Positions 15,475 to 24,471 of a stretch of 64,000 nucleotides of DNA are shown piece after piece; the first letter of the stretch is position 1; the number at the start of each line of letters is the position of its first letter. Under the pieces are notes generated by a model. The model was given only the letters and a program-made list of their open reading frames with translations. It searched no databases and had not been told where the DNA came from. Origin of the DNA: Desulfosarcina ovata subsp. ovata (lineage in GTDB: Bacteria > Desulfobacterota > Desulfobacteria > Desulfobacterales > Desulfosarcinaceae). The stretch lies in NCBI RefSeq assembly GCF_009689005.1, contig NZ_AP021879.1:5675724-5739723 (forward strand), read 5' to 3'. A program made the translations under genes and the position numbers.

Positions 15475-16671
15475 TTATTTCTTCTCCTGAATTCTGAGAA
15501 AAGCGGCCAGCAGGGCACCGGCCAGGATCATCCCCCCCACGGTGATAATGCCTGCGGCAAAACTGCCCCGGTCGCCCATCACACCGATCAGCATGGGGAT
15601 AACGCCACCGCCCATGACAAACGCTACCGGACCCGTCAGGGAGATGGATACGTTACGCATGTTGGCCGGACCGATGGCCAAGAGTACGGCAAAGGCGGGG
15701 GGAAAGAAACAGACCGCCACAAGGGGTTGCACGAAGACCAGGACAATCAGTCCGGGGCCCGACAAAATTCCGAGCAGGATTGTGGCTGTCCCGCTGAGGA
15801 GTAAAATCGAGATCAGGGTCCGTTTGGGGCCCAAACGATCATTGGCCCATCCGGATAAAAAGGACATCCCGACGCCAAGTACCCGGGAAAAACCAATGAG
15901 TTCGTTGGCCAAGCTACGTTCCATGCTGTGCTCGGTCACCAGGTAAAGCGGCAGCATCGTGAAAATACCCATGGTGGCGCTGATCCCCAGCATGATAAGG
16001 ATCATCATGATCCAGAAGGCCGGTAGCCGGAGAAGGGTTCTGAGGGCTCCGAAGCTGGGGACATTGCCGGGGAAGTCGCCGCCTTTACCAAATCGGGCAA
16101 ATGCCAGCGCCTCAATTAACGAGAGACTGCCCAAAAGAGCCAGGGCCTGGCGCCATGAGAACCAGCCCAGGATGGCTTCGGCGAGCAGAGGGGCGGCAAC
16201 AAAACTGAGGTTGGGGGCCAGTTCGTGAATGGCCATCGCCTTGCCCCAGTGCCGGGGGTTGACCAGTGTCGTGAGTGATGCGATTCCCGAAGGCAGGTAG
16301 AGCCCCGCTGCCATCCCCAGTAAAATTAGGCCCACTCGTATTCCCCAGAGCCCCTGGCTGAGGGCAACGCAATACAGCGCCAGGCCCAGCGCGGCCGCCG
16401 ATAACACGATGGTTCGCCGGTGCAGCAGGCGTGCCGAGAAATAACCCGACAAAATCAGAGTTACGAAATATCCTACCGAAATCAATAGAAAGAGCGAGCC
16501 GGCCTCACCATGACTGATTCCCAGATCTTGCTCAATGGTGGGCAGAAGGGGGGCCAGGATGATTCTGGAGAGGAAGTTGATGAAAAACAGAGATGTCAGG
16601 AACAGGATGGGACCCAATAGCGCGCTGAAACGCTCCGGCGTCTGATCGGCTGCGGATTCGGCGGTCGGCAT
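15475..16671 (-). CDS. MFS transporter
   Basis: A 398-residue, roughly 12-helix carrier of the major facilitator superfamily. The first half shows LFFINFLSRIILAPLLPTIE and the loop GYFSARLLHRRTIV, and the second half repeats the pattern with GWANDRLGPKRTLI, both versions of the MFS loop 2-3/8-9 motif. I start at 16671 because AAAGGA lies just upstream and the 24 preceding codons are soluble and unlike the family. It lies alone on its strand, and its substrate is not evident. Confidence 0.85.
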   Translation of the reverse strand: MPTAESAADQTPERFSALLGPILFLTSLFFINFLSRIILAPLLPTIEQDLGISHGEAGSLFLLISVGYFVTLILSGYFSARLLHRRTIVLSAAALGLALYCVALSQGLWGIRVGLILLGMAAGLYLPSGIASLTTLVNPRHWGKAMAIHELAPNLSFVAAPLLAEAILGWFSWRQALALLGSLSLIEALAFARFGKGGDFPGNVPSFGALRTLLRLPAFWIMMILIMLGISATMGIFTMLPLYLVTEHSMERSLANELIGFSRVLGVGMSFLSGWANDRLGPKRTLISILLLSGTATILLGILSGPGLIVLVFVQPLVAVCFFPPAFAVLLAIGPANMRNVSISLTGPVAFVMGGGVIPMLIGVMGDRGSFAAGIITVGGMILAGALLAAFLRIQEKK

Positions 16672-16945
16672 ATCAATCCTTTCGTGGTGGCTGGTATAAA
16701 CAATATCCGGGTCGATTAACGGGGATTGAAACCGGACCGGCATGGTTCGTGAGAATCATATGTCAACCAACGGACAAATCGCAATCAAGAAATTGTCTGC
16801 CTCAATGTCGCAAAAGCCGGAGGGCGGCAGATCCAAGGCGCCAAGGGGGAAGCTGTCGTCGCGCGTGCAAAATTGAAAACCGGTATTATAATGAGGATAC
16901 GATACGGATGACGTTCATAAAACAATATGCCCAAGGAGGCTTCCC

Positions 16946-17185
16946 ATGACCACAACCCAGACCATCCCGGAAACTGCCGTCGATCCTGTCTGCGGAAAAA
17001 CCGTTGACTCGCGCAATGCCCGGTTTACGGCCAGTGACGACAAAGGAACCCATTATTTCTGTTCAGCCGAATGCCGGCGCCGGTTCAACCCCGCAGACAC
17101 CAAAACCAAAAAGGGATTTTGGGCGCGGTATACCGATCGCCTGAAAAATACCCATTGTACGCGGACCCCGCCTGAGTGCCGGTAA
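16946..17185 (+). CDS. Small YHS-domain protein
   Basis: A 79-residue protein. Residues about 10-50 form a YHS domain: VDPVCGKTVDSRNARF, then HYFCSAECRRRF, giving a CxxC-type set of cysteines that can bind a metal. The start has AAGGAGG seven bases upstream. A strong terminator follows 74 bp after the stop, so it is probably transcribed alone. YHS domains occur in copper and other metal-handling proteins; here the role is unknown. Confidence 0.75.
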   Translation: MTTTQTIPETAVDPVCGKTVDSRNARFTASDDKGTHYFCSAECRRRFNPADTKTKKGFWARYTDRLKNTHCTRTPPECR

Positions 17186-17258
17186 CCGACTGACGGGTAA
17201 AGCAAACGGGAACAATTTTCTCATCCTTCGTCAGACACATTCATGACATTATTTATCT

Positions 17259-17298
17259 CCCCCTCACAGATGCGCCATTTGTGAGGGGGCTTTTTTTT
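17259..17298 (+). terminator. Rho-independent terminator after the YHS gene
   Basis: CCCCCTCACA (17259-17268) pairs with TGTGAGGGGG (17280-17289), followed by C and eight T. It reads correctly for the plus strand. Confidence 0.85.
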
Positions 17299-17488
17299 GA
17301 AGGGTCGGCCCCATCTCCTCCAGCAGGAAGAGGAAACGGATGATCTTAACCTGGTGTTTGGGGGCGCAGCGCTCGATAAATTCCGTGACCGGACACGGGT
17401 CCATCTGCTCGTCGCAGTAGATAATGTGCCATCGGGTAGCCAATGCCAATTCCTCCGGTTGCTGTTTCTTCTTTGGGTGGAAACCCAT
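17264..17488 (-). pseudogene. Truncated RelE/HigB-type (phage Gp49-like) toxin fragment
   Basis: The minus-strand frame reads IIYCDEQMDPCPVTEFIE and IIRFLFLLEEMGPTL, matching the N-terminal half of the Gp49-like/HigB toxin family (usual form YCDE-x(4)-CPVxEFL, then L-x-EEGPxL). Full toxins are about 100-115 residues. Here the chain ends about 10 residues after EEMGPTL inside the terminator hairpin, and no antitoxin gene follows. I take it as a broken toxin gene. The start is uncertain, since MGFHPKKKQQPEE is unlike the family. Confidence 0.55.
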
Positions 17489-17598
17489 TTCTCATAGCAG
17501 AGGCCCGGCATGCCTGTCCAGCCCCGCACGGGACCGGTGCAGGGCAATCGCATGTAGATTTTCGGGTTGTTTTTCTTCCCAAAATTAGAGCGACCATG

Positions 17599-17690
17599 AA
17601 TGTCAAAGACCAAATGAAAAATGCCAAATGGTGGTATTCTGTCTATTTTAAAATCGATTTCATCCTTCATTTGGCATTTTCCCACTTTCG
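17599..17690. repeat. Dispersed intergenic repeat containing AAATGCCAAATGG (copy 2)
   Basis: Shares AAAATGCCAAATGGTGG, ATTCTGTC and AATCGAT with 3686-3743. A reverse-complementary CATTTGGCATTTTCC follows at about 17668-17682, so the unit forms a hairpin. The remainder of 17300-17862 has the toxin fragment and no other supported feature. Confidence 0.7.
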
Positions 17691-17862
17691 GGAATGGTGC
17701 GAGTTCAGGAACGGCCGGTTTTTGATTTTACTTGCGATTGCCCTGGGGCCCGGCGCGTGTGAATCGCCGATTGCCATCAACGGTGATTCTCCGTTATACT
17801 TTAACCCACAAACGCGCTACTGGCTGCCGGATGGCGCTGAACCGGCAGACCATTGGAGTCCC

Positions 17863-19275
17863 ATGATCCGATTTATCCTCAACCGCGATGTTGTCTCCAC
17901 CCGAGTCAATCGGGGATCCGTGTTGCTGGATTTTTTACGCCGTGAACGCCACCTCACCGGAACCAAACAGGGCTGCCGCGAAGGTGACTGCGGGGCGTGC
18001 AGTGTGCTTGTGGGCAGCCGTGTGCCAGGCGGTGTGCGGTATCGCTTGGTGGCCGCCTGCCTGACGCCGGTGGGCGAGTTGCATGGGAACCATGTTCTGA
18101 CCATTGAGGGCCTTAACATGGACGCGCTTTCCCCGGTCCAGCAGGCCATCGTGGATGCCGGTGCGACCCAGTGCGGGTTCTGCACCCCGGGGATCGTTGT
18201 GGCCCTGACCGGGTTTCTTCTGGCCAGTCCCTCTCTCACCTTGGCGGAAGCCTTGGCTGCGCTGGACGGCAATATTTGTCGCTGCACGGGCTATGCGTCC
18301 ATCCGCCGTGCGGTCCAAAGGCTCGTTGACGGCCTGGGGCCTCTTCCTACCGCGCCGGATCGCCGTCTGGAAAAACTCGTCCGTACCGCCTCGTTGCCCG
18401 CCTACCTGATCGACATCGGCCGGCGGCTGGACGCCATCGCGCTGGAACCCGCGCCTGCTGCGGCCGATGGCGTCCCGGTGCCCGTCAGCGGAGGCACCGA
18501 CCTTTTTGTTCAACAGCCGGAAAACATGCGCCACCAGCCGCTTGTTTTTCTGGGCCGCGATGCCCGACTGCAGGGCATCCGCATTGACGACGACCACATC
18601 CATATCGGTGCCACGACCCCGGTCGAGGACCTCAAGCGCGACCACCGGCTGGTCCGGATTTTCCCCGCCTGGCAGACAACCATGGACGCTATCGCATCCA
18701 CGCCCATCCGCAACCGGGCCACCCTGGCCGGCAATATCGTCAACGCCTCGCCCATCGGCGACCTGACCATCATGATGCTGGCGCTGAACGCTCAGTTGAC
18801 CATCCGCGGATCATGCGGCATGCGCCGGATCGCCCTGGATGCCTTCTACCGGGGGGACAAACAGGTTGACCTGGCCGCGGGCGAATGGATCACCGAGATC
18901 TCCTTTCTTCACCCGTCACCCCAAAGTTGCTTCAATTTCGAGAAGGTCTCCCGCCGCAAACGGCTGGATATCGCCAGTGTCAACACGGCCATGCATGTGG
19001 AAACGCACGGCGGACGCGTTTCGCATGCCCGCATTTCGGCCGGGGGGGTGGCCCCGGTGCCGCTGTTTCTGACCGGCAGTTCGGCCTGGCTCATTGGCCA
19101 GCCGGTTTCCTGCGCGACACTGGCCCGGCTGATCGATCTTATCGATTCGGAAGTTTCTCCCATTGATGATGTGCGCGGTACGGCCCATTACAAGCGTCGC
19201 CTGCTGCGTCGCCTGGTGATTGCCCATTTTGTGGTCTGCTTTCCCGACCTGGAACTGGAGGGCCGGCTGCCATGA
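17863..19275 (+). CDS. xdhA: Xanthine dehydrogenase, small subunit (2Fe-2S and FAD domains)
   Basis: A 470-residue subunit that passes electrons from the molybdenum centre to FAD. The first [2Fe-2S] domain has GCREGDCGACSV, the second QCGFCTPGI and NICRCTGYASI. The FAD domain from about residue 180 has VSGGTDLFV, TPIRNRATLAGNIVNASPIGD and KVSRRKRLDIASVNTA. This order and size match the bacterial XdhA form, in which iron-sulfur and FAD domains are fused. The frame is open from 17443, but homology begins at the ATG at 17863, preceded by GGAG. It overlaps xdhB by ATGA. The role is purine oxidation (hypoxanthine to xanthine to urate). Confidence 0.88.
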   Translation: MIRFILNRDVVSTRVNRGSVLLDFLRRERHLTGTKQGCREGDCGACSVLVGSRVPGGVRYRLVAACLTPVGELHGNHVLTIEGLNMDALSPVQQAIVDAGATQCGFCTPGIVVALTGFLLASPSLTLAEALAALDGNICRCTGYASIRRAVQRLVDGLGPLPTAPDRRLEKLVRTASLPAYLIDIGRRLDAIALEPAPAAADGVPVPVSGGTDLFVQQPENMRHQPLVFLGRDARLQGIRIDDDHIHIGATTPVEDLKRDHRLVRIFPAWQTTMDAIASTPIRNRATLAGNIVNASPIGDLTIMMLALNAQLTIRGSCGMRRIALDAFYRGDKQVDLAAGEWITEISFLHPSPQSCFNFEKVSRRKRLDIASVNTAMHVETHGGRVSHARISAGGVAPVPLFLTGSSAWLIGQPVSCATLARLIDLIDSEVSPIDDVRGTAHYKRRLLRRLVIAHFVVCFPDLELEGRLP

Positions 19276-21524
19276 GTGCGAGAGACCCCATTGCCCATGT
19301 GCGTGCCGAAACCTGTTTCGTGGATGACCTTCTTGAACCGCAGGGGACCCTGTACGCCGCCGTGTTCGGTTCACCCGTGGCCCACGGGGTGGTTTGCGTG
19401 CTGGATGCCAACGCCGCAGCGGCGGCGTCGGGTGTGGCGGCGGTTTTCACGGCCCGTGATATTCCCGGTGAGAATCAGGTGGGCAGCGTGGTTGCCGACC
19501 AGCCCCTGCTGGCAGCGGACCGGGTTCGCTACGTGGGCCAGCCTCTGGCCATGGTTGTTGCCGACACGCCGACCCGGGCACACCAGGCCCTTAAAAACAT
19601 TACGGTGACGATCGACAAGCGTCCGGCTGTGTTCGATCCGCGCCAGGCCGCGGAAAATGGGGACCTGATCGGCCTGCCGCGCACCATCGCGATGGGCAAT
19701 GTGGATGCGGCATGGTCGCAGTGTGTGACCATCGTCAGCGGGCGGGTCGATTCGGGCGGCCAGGAGCATCTCTATCTGGAAACGCAGGCGGCCCTGGCGA
19801 TTCCCCGGCCTTGTGACAGCATGCACATCTTTTCGGCCACCCAGTCTCCGTCATCGGTCCAGCGGACGGTGGCCCGCGTACTGGCCTGTCCCATGCACGC
19901 CATCGAAGTGGAGGTGCAACGTGTAGGCGGTGCCTTCGGCGGCAAGGAGGACCAGGCCGCAACCTGGGCAGCCCTGGCGGCTCTGGCCGCCCACCGGCTG
20001 CAGCGCCCGGTAAAACTGGTCCTCGACCGCCACGCGGACATGCAGATGACCGGCAAACGCCACCCTTACACCAGCGACTATCGTCTCGGTTTGGATGCCG
20101 ACGGCCGGTTTCTGGCCTTCCAGGCGACCTATTACCAGAATGCGGGGGCCGTGGCCGACCTGTCCACGGCCGTTCTCGAACGCAGCCTGTTTCACGCCAC
20201 CAACAGTTACGCCATTCCCAACGTCCGGGTGACCGGCATATGCTGCCGCACCCACCTGCCGCCGTTTACGGCATTTCGCGGTTTCGGCGCCCCCCAGGCC
20301 ATGGTTGTAATCGAGGCGGCCATCGTGGCGGCCGCCGAAACCCTGAACGTGCCGACCTGGACACTCCAGCAAAAAAATCTGCTGTGTGGCGGCGATATAT
20401 TTCCCTTTGGCATGCGCATGCAGGGCGATACCCCCCGACGCAGTTTCGATGCGGCCGTGTCGCGGTTTCACGTTCAATCCCGGCTTGCCGACATCGAGCG
20501 CCGCAACGCGGCATCAAATTTTGTCAAACGGGGGCTGGCCGTCATGCCGGTCTGCTTTGGCATCGCCTTTACCACTACTATGCTGAACCAGGCGGGGGCC
20601 CTGGTGCACGTCTTTGTCGATGGCAGCGTCAGCGTCAGCACCGCGGCGGTCGAAATCGGCCAGGGGGTGGCGACCAAGCTGCGGCGGATGGCGGCCGCGG
20701 CCCTTGGCATCGCCCAGACGCGCGTGCGGATCGAGAATACGAGCACAACTCGGGTGGCCAACATGTCACCGACGGCGGCCAGCACGGCTGCGGATTTGAA
20801 CGGGGCCGCCGTCCGCCTGGCCTGCGGGACCCTCCTGCAGCGTCTTAAAACCGTGGCTGCCGGAATTCAGGGGGTTCCGGCCGGACAGGTCGCCATCCGG
20901 GGCGGCCGGGTCTGGATCGGCGATGCGCCGAGTTCACTGACTTGGGAGGCGCTGGTGAAGACCGCCCACCGCAAGCGGGTTGACCTGTCCGCGCACGCCT
21001 TTTACGCCACCCCAGAGCTGCACTACGACCGACAGCGGGAAAAAGGCCGCCCGTTCGCTTACCATGTTTGCGGTGCGGCCGTGGTCGAGGCCCGGCTGGA
21101 CGCCCTGCGCGGGACGGCGTCCATCGAATCGGTGGAGATCGTTCACGATGCGGGACGCAGCCTGGATCCGCTCGTGGACCGCGGGCAGGTGGAGGGGGCC
21201 GTCGTCCAGGGCATCGGCTGGACCACCCTCGAAGAGCTAATGGTCGACCCGGATGGCCGGCTGCTGACGGATACGCTTTCCACCTACAAGGTGCCGGATC
21301 TTGATTTTTCCCCCACCACCATTGAAGTGGTTTTTCTTGACGATACCGCTGATTCTGGTGCCGTCATGGCGAGCAAGGCAGTTGGCGAGCCACCGCTGAT
21401 GTACGGAATTGGTGCCTATTTTGCCATCCGGGCCGCCATTCGCGCCGTGCGCGATGTCCCGGCCGAACGGATTCGCCTGCCGCTGACCCACGCACGGATT
21501 CTGCAAATGCTCGAAGGCGAATAG
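19272..21524 (+). CDS. xdhB: Xanthine dehydrogenase, molybdopterin-binding large subunit
   Basis: A 750-residue catalytic subunit. Diagnostic stretches are QEHLYLETQAALA, VQRVGGAFGGKEDQA, AFRGFGAPQAMV and the C-terminal AVGEPPLMYGIGAYFAI. GEPPL carries the catalytic Glu of true xanthine dehydrogenases. The retained Glu and the RGFGAPQ purine-binding Arg make a purine substrate likely. The gene is coupled to xdhA. No XdhC maturation factor is adjacent. With the nucleotidase and nucleoside transporter at the left end, the window has the main steps for taking up and oxidising purines, though the genes are 14 kb apart. Confidence 0.9.
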   Translation: MSARDPIAHVRAETCFVDDLLEPQGTLYAAVFGSPVAHGVVCVLDANAAAAASGVAAVFTARDIPGENQVGSVVADQPLLAADRVRYVGQPLAMVVADTPTRAHQALKNITVTIDKRPAVFDPRQAAENGDLIGLPRTIAMGNVDAAWSQCVTIVSGRVDSGGQEHLYLETQAALAIPRPCDSMHIFSATQSPSSVQRTVARVLACPMHAIEVEVQRVGGAFGGKEDQAATWAALAALAAHRLQRPVKLVLDRHADMQMTGKRHPYTSDYRLGLDADGRFLAFQATYYQNAGAVADLSTAVLERSLFHATNSYAIPNVRVTGICCRTHLPPFTAFRGFGAPQAMVVIEAAIVAAAETLNVPTWTLQQKNLLCGGDIFPFGMRMQGDTPRRSFDAAVSRFHVQSRLADIERRNAASNFVKRGLAVMPVCFGIAFTTTMLNQAGALVHVFVDGSVSVSTAAVEIGQGVATKLRRMAAAALGIAQTRVRIENTSTTRVANMSPTAASTAADLNGAAVRLACGTLLQRLKTVAAGIQGVPAGQVAIRGGRVWIGDAPSSLTWEALVKTAHRKRVDLSAHAFYATPELHYDRQREKGRPFAYHVCGAAVVEARLDALRGTASIESVEIVHDAGRSLDPLVDRGQVEGAVVQGIGWTTLEELMVDPDGRLLTDTLSTYKVPDLDFSPTTIEVVFLDDTADSGAVMASKAVGEPPLMYGIGAYFAIRAAIRAVRDVPAERIRLPLTHARILQMLEGE

Positions 21525-21550
21525 GTGCGGGCGACCTATTGCCGATCGAC

Positions 21551-21585
21551 AAAAAAAGGGGCGCAGATGAGTTCATCCGCACCCC
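21551..21585 (-). terminator. Terminator of the 3-hydroxyacyl-CoA dehydrogenase gene
   Basis: On the minus strand GGGGTGCGGATGA pairs with TCATCTGCGCCCC, followed by seven T (21557-21551). It lies 58 bp past the stop of the minus-strand gene and also faces the end of xdhB. Confidence 0.75.
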
Positions 21586-21643
21586 TTCGATAAATTTTCC
21601 GTCCGGTATCCGATCCTAAGGATTACCGGTGGTGGAACGGTTC

Positions 21644-22768
21644 CTAAAGATCCCAGGCTGCCGGCGTCCCTTCGGCGAAGGTCTTGGGCATCTTGAAGAG
21701 GCCGTTTTCAACGGCGACTTTGACCAGCCGTGCCGCTTCGTCCATGCCTATTTCGTTCATCAGGGTAAAGGGGCCCTTGGGCCAGGCCAGCGAGGTGCGG
21801 ATGCCCAGTTCAAGGTCTTTCAGGGAGACGACATTTTTTTCGATGAGGTGGGTGCAGATGGTGAAAATGGATCCCAGCAGTTGTTCCTTGACCGTATCCA
21901 GGGCGGCTTGGTCGTCCAGTATCGGACCGTCCTCCAGATCAAATGGCTTGCCGCTCTCGAATTGGGTTTTCAGCGGCACCGGCACCGGCGGGTAGCCGAC
22001 ATCACTGTCCGCCAGGTATTCGTTCATGGAGGCGGCGGCGTGGTAGGCGGTTCCCAGTCCGGATCCGTTCAGCACCCACATGATCCCAAAACGCACGCCC
22101 AAAGCCTGTTTGGAGATCTCGTCCAGGGTGGCGGCATTGTATTTGTCGCCGTAAAACGCATTGAGGACCATGTAGCTGGAGATAAACACCGGGTTGATGG
22201 CAAAGCCGGGGAAATCGTTCACCGAAATCGCTACTTTGCGGTTCTTTTCCGAAAAGGCCATCAGGGCGTCGAAGGTTTCGTCGCTGGTCGCTTTCTGGCG
22301 GATCACCTCAACCAGGCGGTTGACATTGGCCGGGAAGAAGTAGTGCAGGCCGGCGGTGCGCCCAGGATTGGAAACCCCTTCCATCAGCTTTTCGATAAGG
22401 AACGTGGAGGTGTTGCTGGCCAGGATGGTGTCCGGCCGGCAGGCCGCATCCAGTTCCTTGAAAACCTGGATCTTGAGATCCATTTTTTCAACGGCCGCCT
22501 CGATGATCAGGTCACAGGGAGCCAGGTCTTTGTAATCGGCGGTGCCGGTGATGCGACCGGCCACCGTGTCCATCTCTTCCTGGGTCATCTTTCCTTTGGC
22601 CACGCGTTTTTCCAACGCGCCTTTCACCCAGCGGTCATACATGGCTTTGACCAGTTCATCGTTCAGTTCCTTGTAGATGACCCGGTATCCGCTCGTAGCG
22701 GCGTTGAGCCCGATGGCGGCACCCATGACGTTGAATCCGACAATTCCTACCGTTTCAATTTTTGCCAT
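21644..22768 (-). CDS. 3-hydroxyacyl-CoA dehydrogenase family protein
   Basis: A 374-residue NAD-dependent dehydrogenase that should oxidise a 3-hydroxyacyl-CoA in beta-oxidation or a related pathway. The Rossmann motif reads GIVGFNVMGAAIG. The substrate site has ASNTSTFLIEKL and the catalytic His in LHYFFPANVN, followed by the VNDFPGFAINPV helix of the C-terminal dimerisation domain. The start at 22768 has AAAGGAGGGG directly upstream; the longer frame to 22801 has none. It ends at a clear terminator and stands alone on the minus strand, 171 bp after the CULT-domain gene. Confidence 0.88.
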   Translation of the reverse strand: MAKIETVGIVGFNVMGAAIGLNAATSGYRVIYKELNDELVKAMYDRWVKGALEKRVAKGKMTQEEMDTVAGRITGTADYKDLAPCDLIIEAAVEKMDLKIQVFKELDAACRPDTILASNTSTFLIEKLMEGVSNPGRTAGLHYFFPANVNRLVEVIRQKATSDETFDALMAFSEKNRKVAISVNDFPGFAINPVFISSYMVLNAFYGDKYNAATLDEISKQALGVRFGIMWVLNGSGLGTAYHAAASMNEYLADSDVGYPPVPVPLKTQFESGKPFDLEDGPILDDQAALDTVKEQLLGSIFTICTHLIEKNVVSLKDLELGIRTSLAWPKGPFTLMNEIGMDEAARLVKVAVENGLFKMPKTFAEGTPAAWDL

Positions 22769-22939
22769 TTTCCCCTCCTTTTGCATGGTGGACAGTTCCA
22801 ACCAAGCTCTCCGGCTTTACGAATGAATGGTGGGTTGATCCGTTGTTGAAAAGTCATTCGGCGAATAACCAATCAATCCCTATCTCATCCTTGAGGGTGA
22901 CTTTCAAGCTATTTTTTAATTACAGAAGGAGACGGGCGG

Positions 22940-23386
22940 CTATTCTGCTTCCCCGGCATTGGCTTCCTCCGGATCGGCCTCGCGCAGCATTTTAAAAACC
23001 AGTGCGTAAAAGTTTTCCCCGGCAGTCATGTATTTCCAGCCCACCTGGGTGTAGCAGTGGTTACAGAGCTGAATTTCCCAGTTGTAGCCCCGAAACCACG
23101 AGTAGCCGTTGGAAACCCGACCGGTGCCGATGCATCCCGGTGCCGTGCGATAACAGCCCAATTGAATCGGGTAGCCGAGATTGGTGAATCGATAACCATG
23201 GCGGCCGCGAATATCGATTTTTTCGGCAACCTTGGTGATTGGATGGCCGCAGGCGGCGCAGACCAGATCCTTGTTCAGTATTTTCGCGTCGGCCTCGTTT
23301 TCGAAAAGTGCAAAATCCCAGGTCAGGTAAGTCAGGTGACGGGTCTGATCATCGGCAAGATATTCCGGAGAGATGCCTTTTTCCAT
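22940..23386 (-). CDS. CULT-domain (cereblon thalidomide-binding-like) protein
   Basis: A 148-residue protein in which residues about 40-130 form a CULT domain: the zinc pair CAACGH, the stretch SWFRGYNWEIQLC, and CNHCYTQVGWKYM. The three Trp residues (SWF, YNW, GWKY) correspond to the aromatic cage that binds glutarimides or uracil in cereblon and in the Magnetospirillum homologue. The two CxxC pairs should hold one zinc. Bacterial stand-alone CULT proteins have no established physiological ligand. The start at 23386 is chosen because GAGGA precedes it; 23401 is the alternative. Neighbours are a metallo-beta-lactamase-fold gene upstream and a dehydrogenase downstream. Confidence 0.8.
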   Translation of the reverse strand: MEKGISPEYLADDQTRHLTYLTWDFALFENEADAKILNKDLVCAACGHPITKVAEKIDIRGRHGYRFTNLGYPIQLGCYRTAPGCIGTGRVSNGYSWFRGYNWEIQLCNHCYTQVGWKYMTAGENFYALVFKMLREADPEEANAGEAE

Positions 23387-23561
23387 TGTAAAAGTCCTCA
23401 TTTCCCGAAACCGGCCTGGCCATTTCGATCCTGCCGGCTGCAGGGGGGCTGTTGTTTCGGTCCTTCTGCGCCGGTCGCGTCGGCAAGGCGGTGGTGATAT
23501 GCCATGGAGAACGATTTTTCTTGATGGAGAAACATAGGCGTTTTATCGGGGGTTGTCAAAT

Positions 23562-24224
23562 TCAATCCGAGCCTGTCATAGGCGGCAACGGGATCGTCGT
23601 GCCTACCCCGCCGGCACGGTAAATGCCGGGGTAATGCATGCGGATCGAATCGCCGTGTTGGGTGCAGTGGGTGGGGCAGACCAAGTCCAGCCCCGTGAGA
23701 ACGGAAAGCTGGTTGAATCCGTGCAGTCCGCCGATCAGGGCGCCCACCCGGCCGAAAACCGCCGCACTTTCCATCAGCGCGGCCACGCCCGGGTGCGAGC
23801 AGCCAACGATCAGCGCACACGCATCCCCGTAATCGACGACCAGGGCCTGCTCCATTCCACCCACCTCGCCGGTGGAGAAGAGCCGCTGGCTGATCGGCAG
23901 CGGGTTGTCCACACGATGGACCGGAACGTCCCGGCAGTCTGGCTGATAGCTGCGCGGCACATAGACCTCCACCGGAAACCGTTCGACAAAAGGGGCCAGG
24001 CCGCCGGAGTGATCCCAGTGGGCATGGGATATGAAAACGGCGTCAATTGTCTTGGGATCGATTTCCAGATAATCCATGTTCCGTTGCAGGATCGTTGCAT
24101 TGGCGCCGGTATCGAAGAGCACGGTCTTTTCGGGCGAGGCCACCACACAGGCAAACCCCCAGTCCGCGAGCAATGCCGGATCACGTGTGGTGTTGTCGTA
24201 GACGATGGTAACGGTCGTATGCAT
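23562..24224 (-). CDS. Metallo-beta-lactamase-fold protein (COG1237-like)
   Basis: A 220-residue hydrolase-fold protein with the metal motif SHAHWDHSGGL, a later GCSHPG and the C-terminal HCTQH. These match the branch annotated as dihydropterin-ribofuranosyl-aminobenzene phosphate synthase or general MBL hydrolases. The frame is open to 24503, but homology starts at MHTTVTIVYDN (24224), which has GAGG upstream. The actual substrate is unknown. It is transcribed divergently from the second MBL-fold gene across a 247-bp spacer. Confidence 0.78.
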   Translation of the reverse strand: MHTTVTIVYDNTTRDPALLADWGFACVVASPEKTVLFDTGANATILQRNMDYLEIDPKTIDAVFISHAHWDHSGGLAPFVERFPVEVYVPRSYQPDCRDVPVHRVDNPLPISQRLFSTGEVGGMEQALVVDYGDACALIVGCSHPGVAALMESAAVFGRVGALIGGLHGFNQLSVLTGLDLVCPTHCTQHGDSIRMHYPGIYRAGGVGTTIPLPPMTGSD

Positions 24225-24316
24225 GGTTTTTGCCTCATTTTTTAAAATGGTATGCGAAGAAGCGGCAACCTCAAACCGAACCATAAATGGTTGCTGCTGG
24301 CATGTCAAAATAAAAT

Positions 24317-24328
24317 GGGTATATACCC
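24317..24328. promoter_or_regulatory. Perfect 12-bp palindrome in a divergent promoter region
   Basis: GGGTATATACCC sits midway in the 247-bp spacer between the two divergent MBL-fold genes. Its symmetry and position suit an operator controlling one or both promoters. The binding protein is unknown. Confidence 0.4.
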
Positions 24329-24471
24329 TAAAAAAGGCGTCGGCGTTTTTTCCTTGCATTCCCGGTGTCCGACAATGATAATCCGGCCTTGCTATAGACG
24401 AATGGAAACATTGGATGGCCATTGCCTGCCGGAGTGATCGTGGCGCAGCACCATTTGAAGGGAAGTGCTTG

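Noticed and set aside
17443..17862. Long N-terminal extension of the xanthine dehydrogenase small subunit
   Set aside because: It crosses the toxin fragment and a dispersed repeat; homology and a ribosome-binding site start at 17863.
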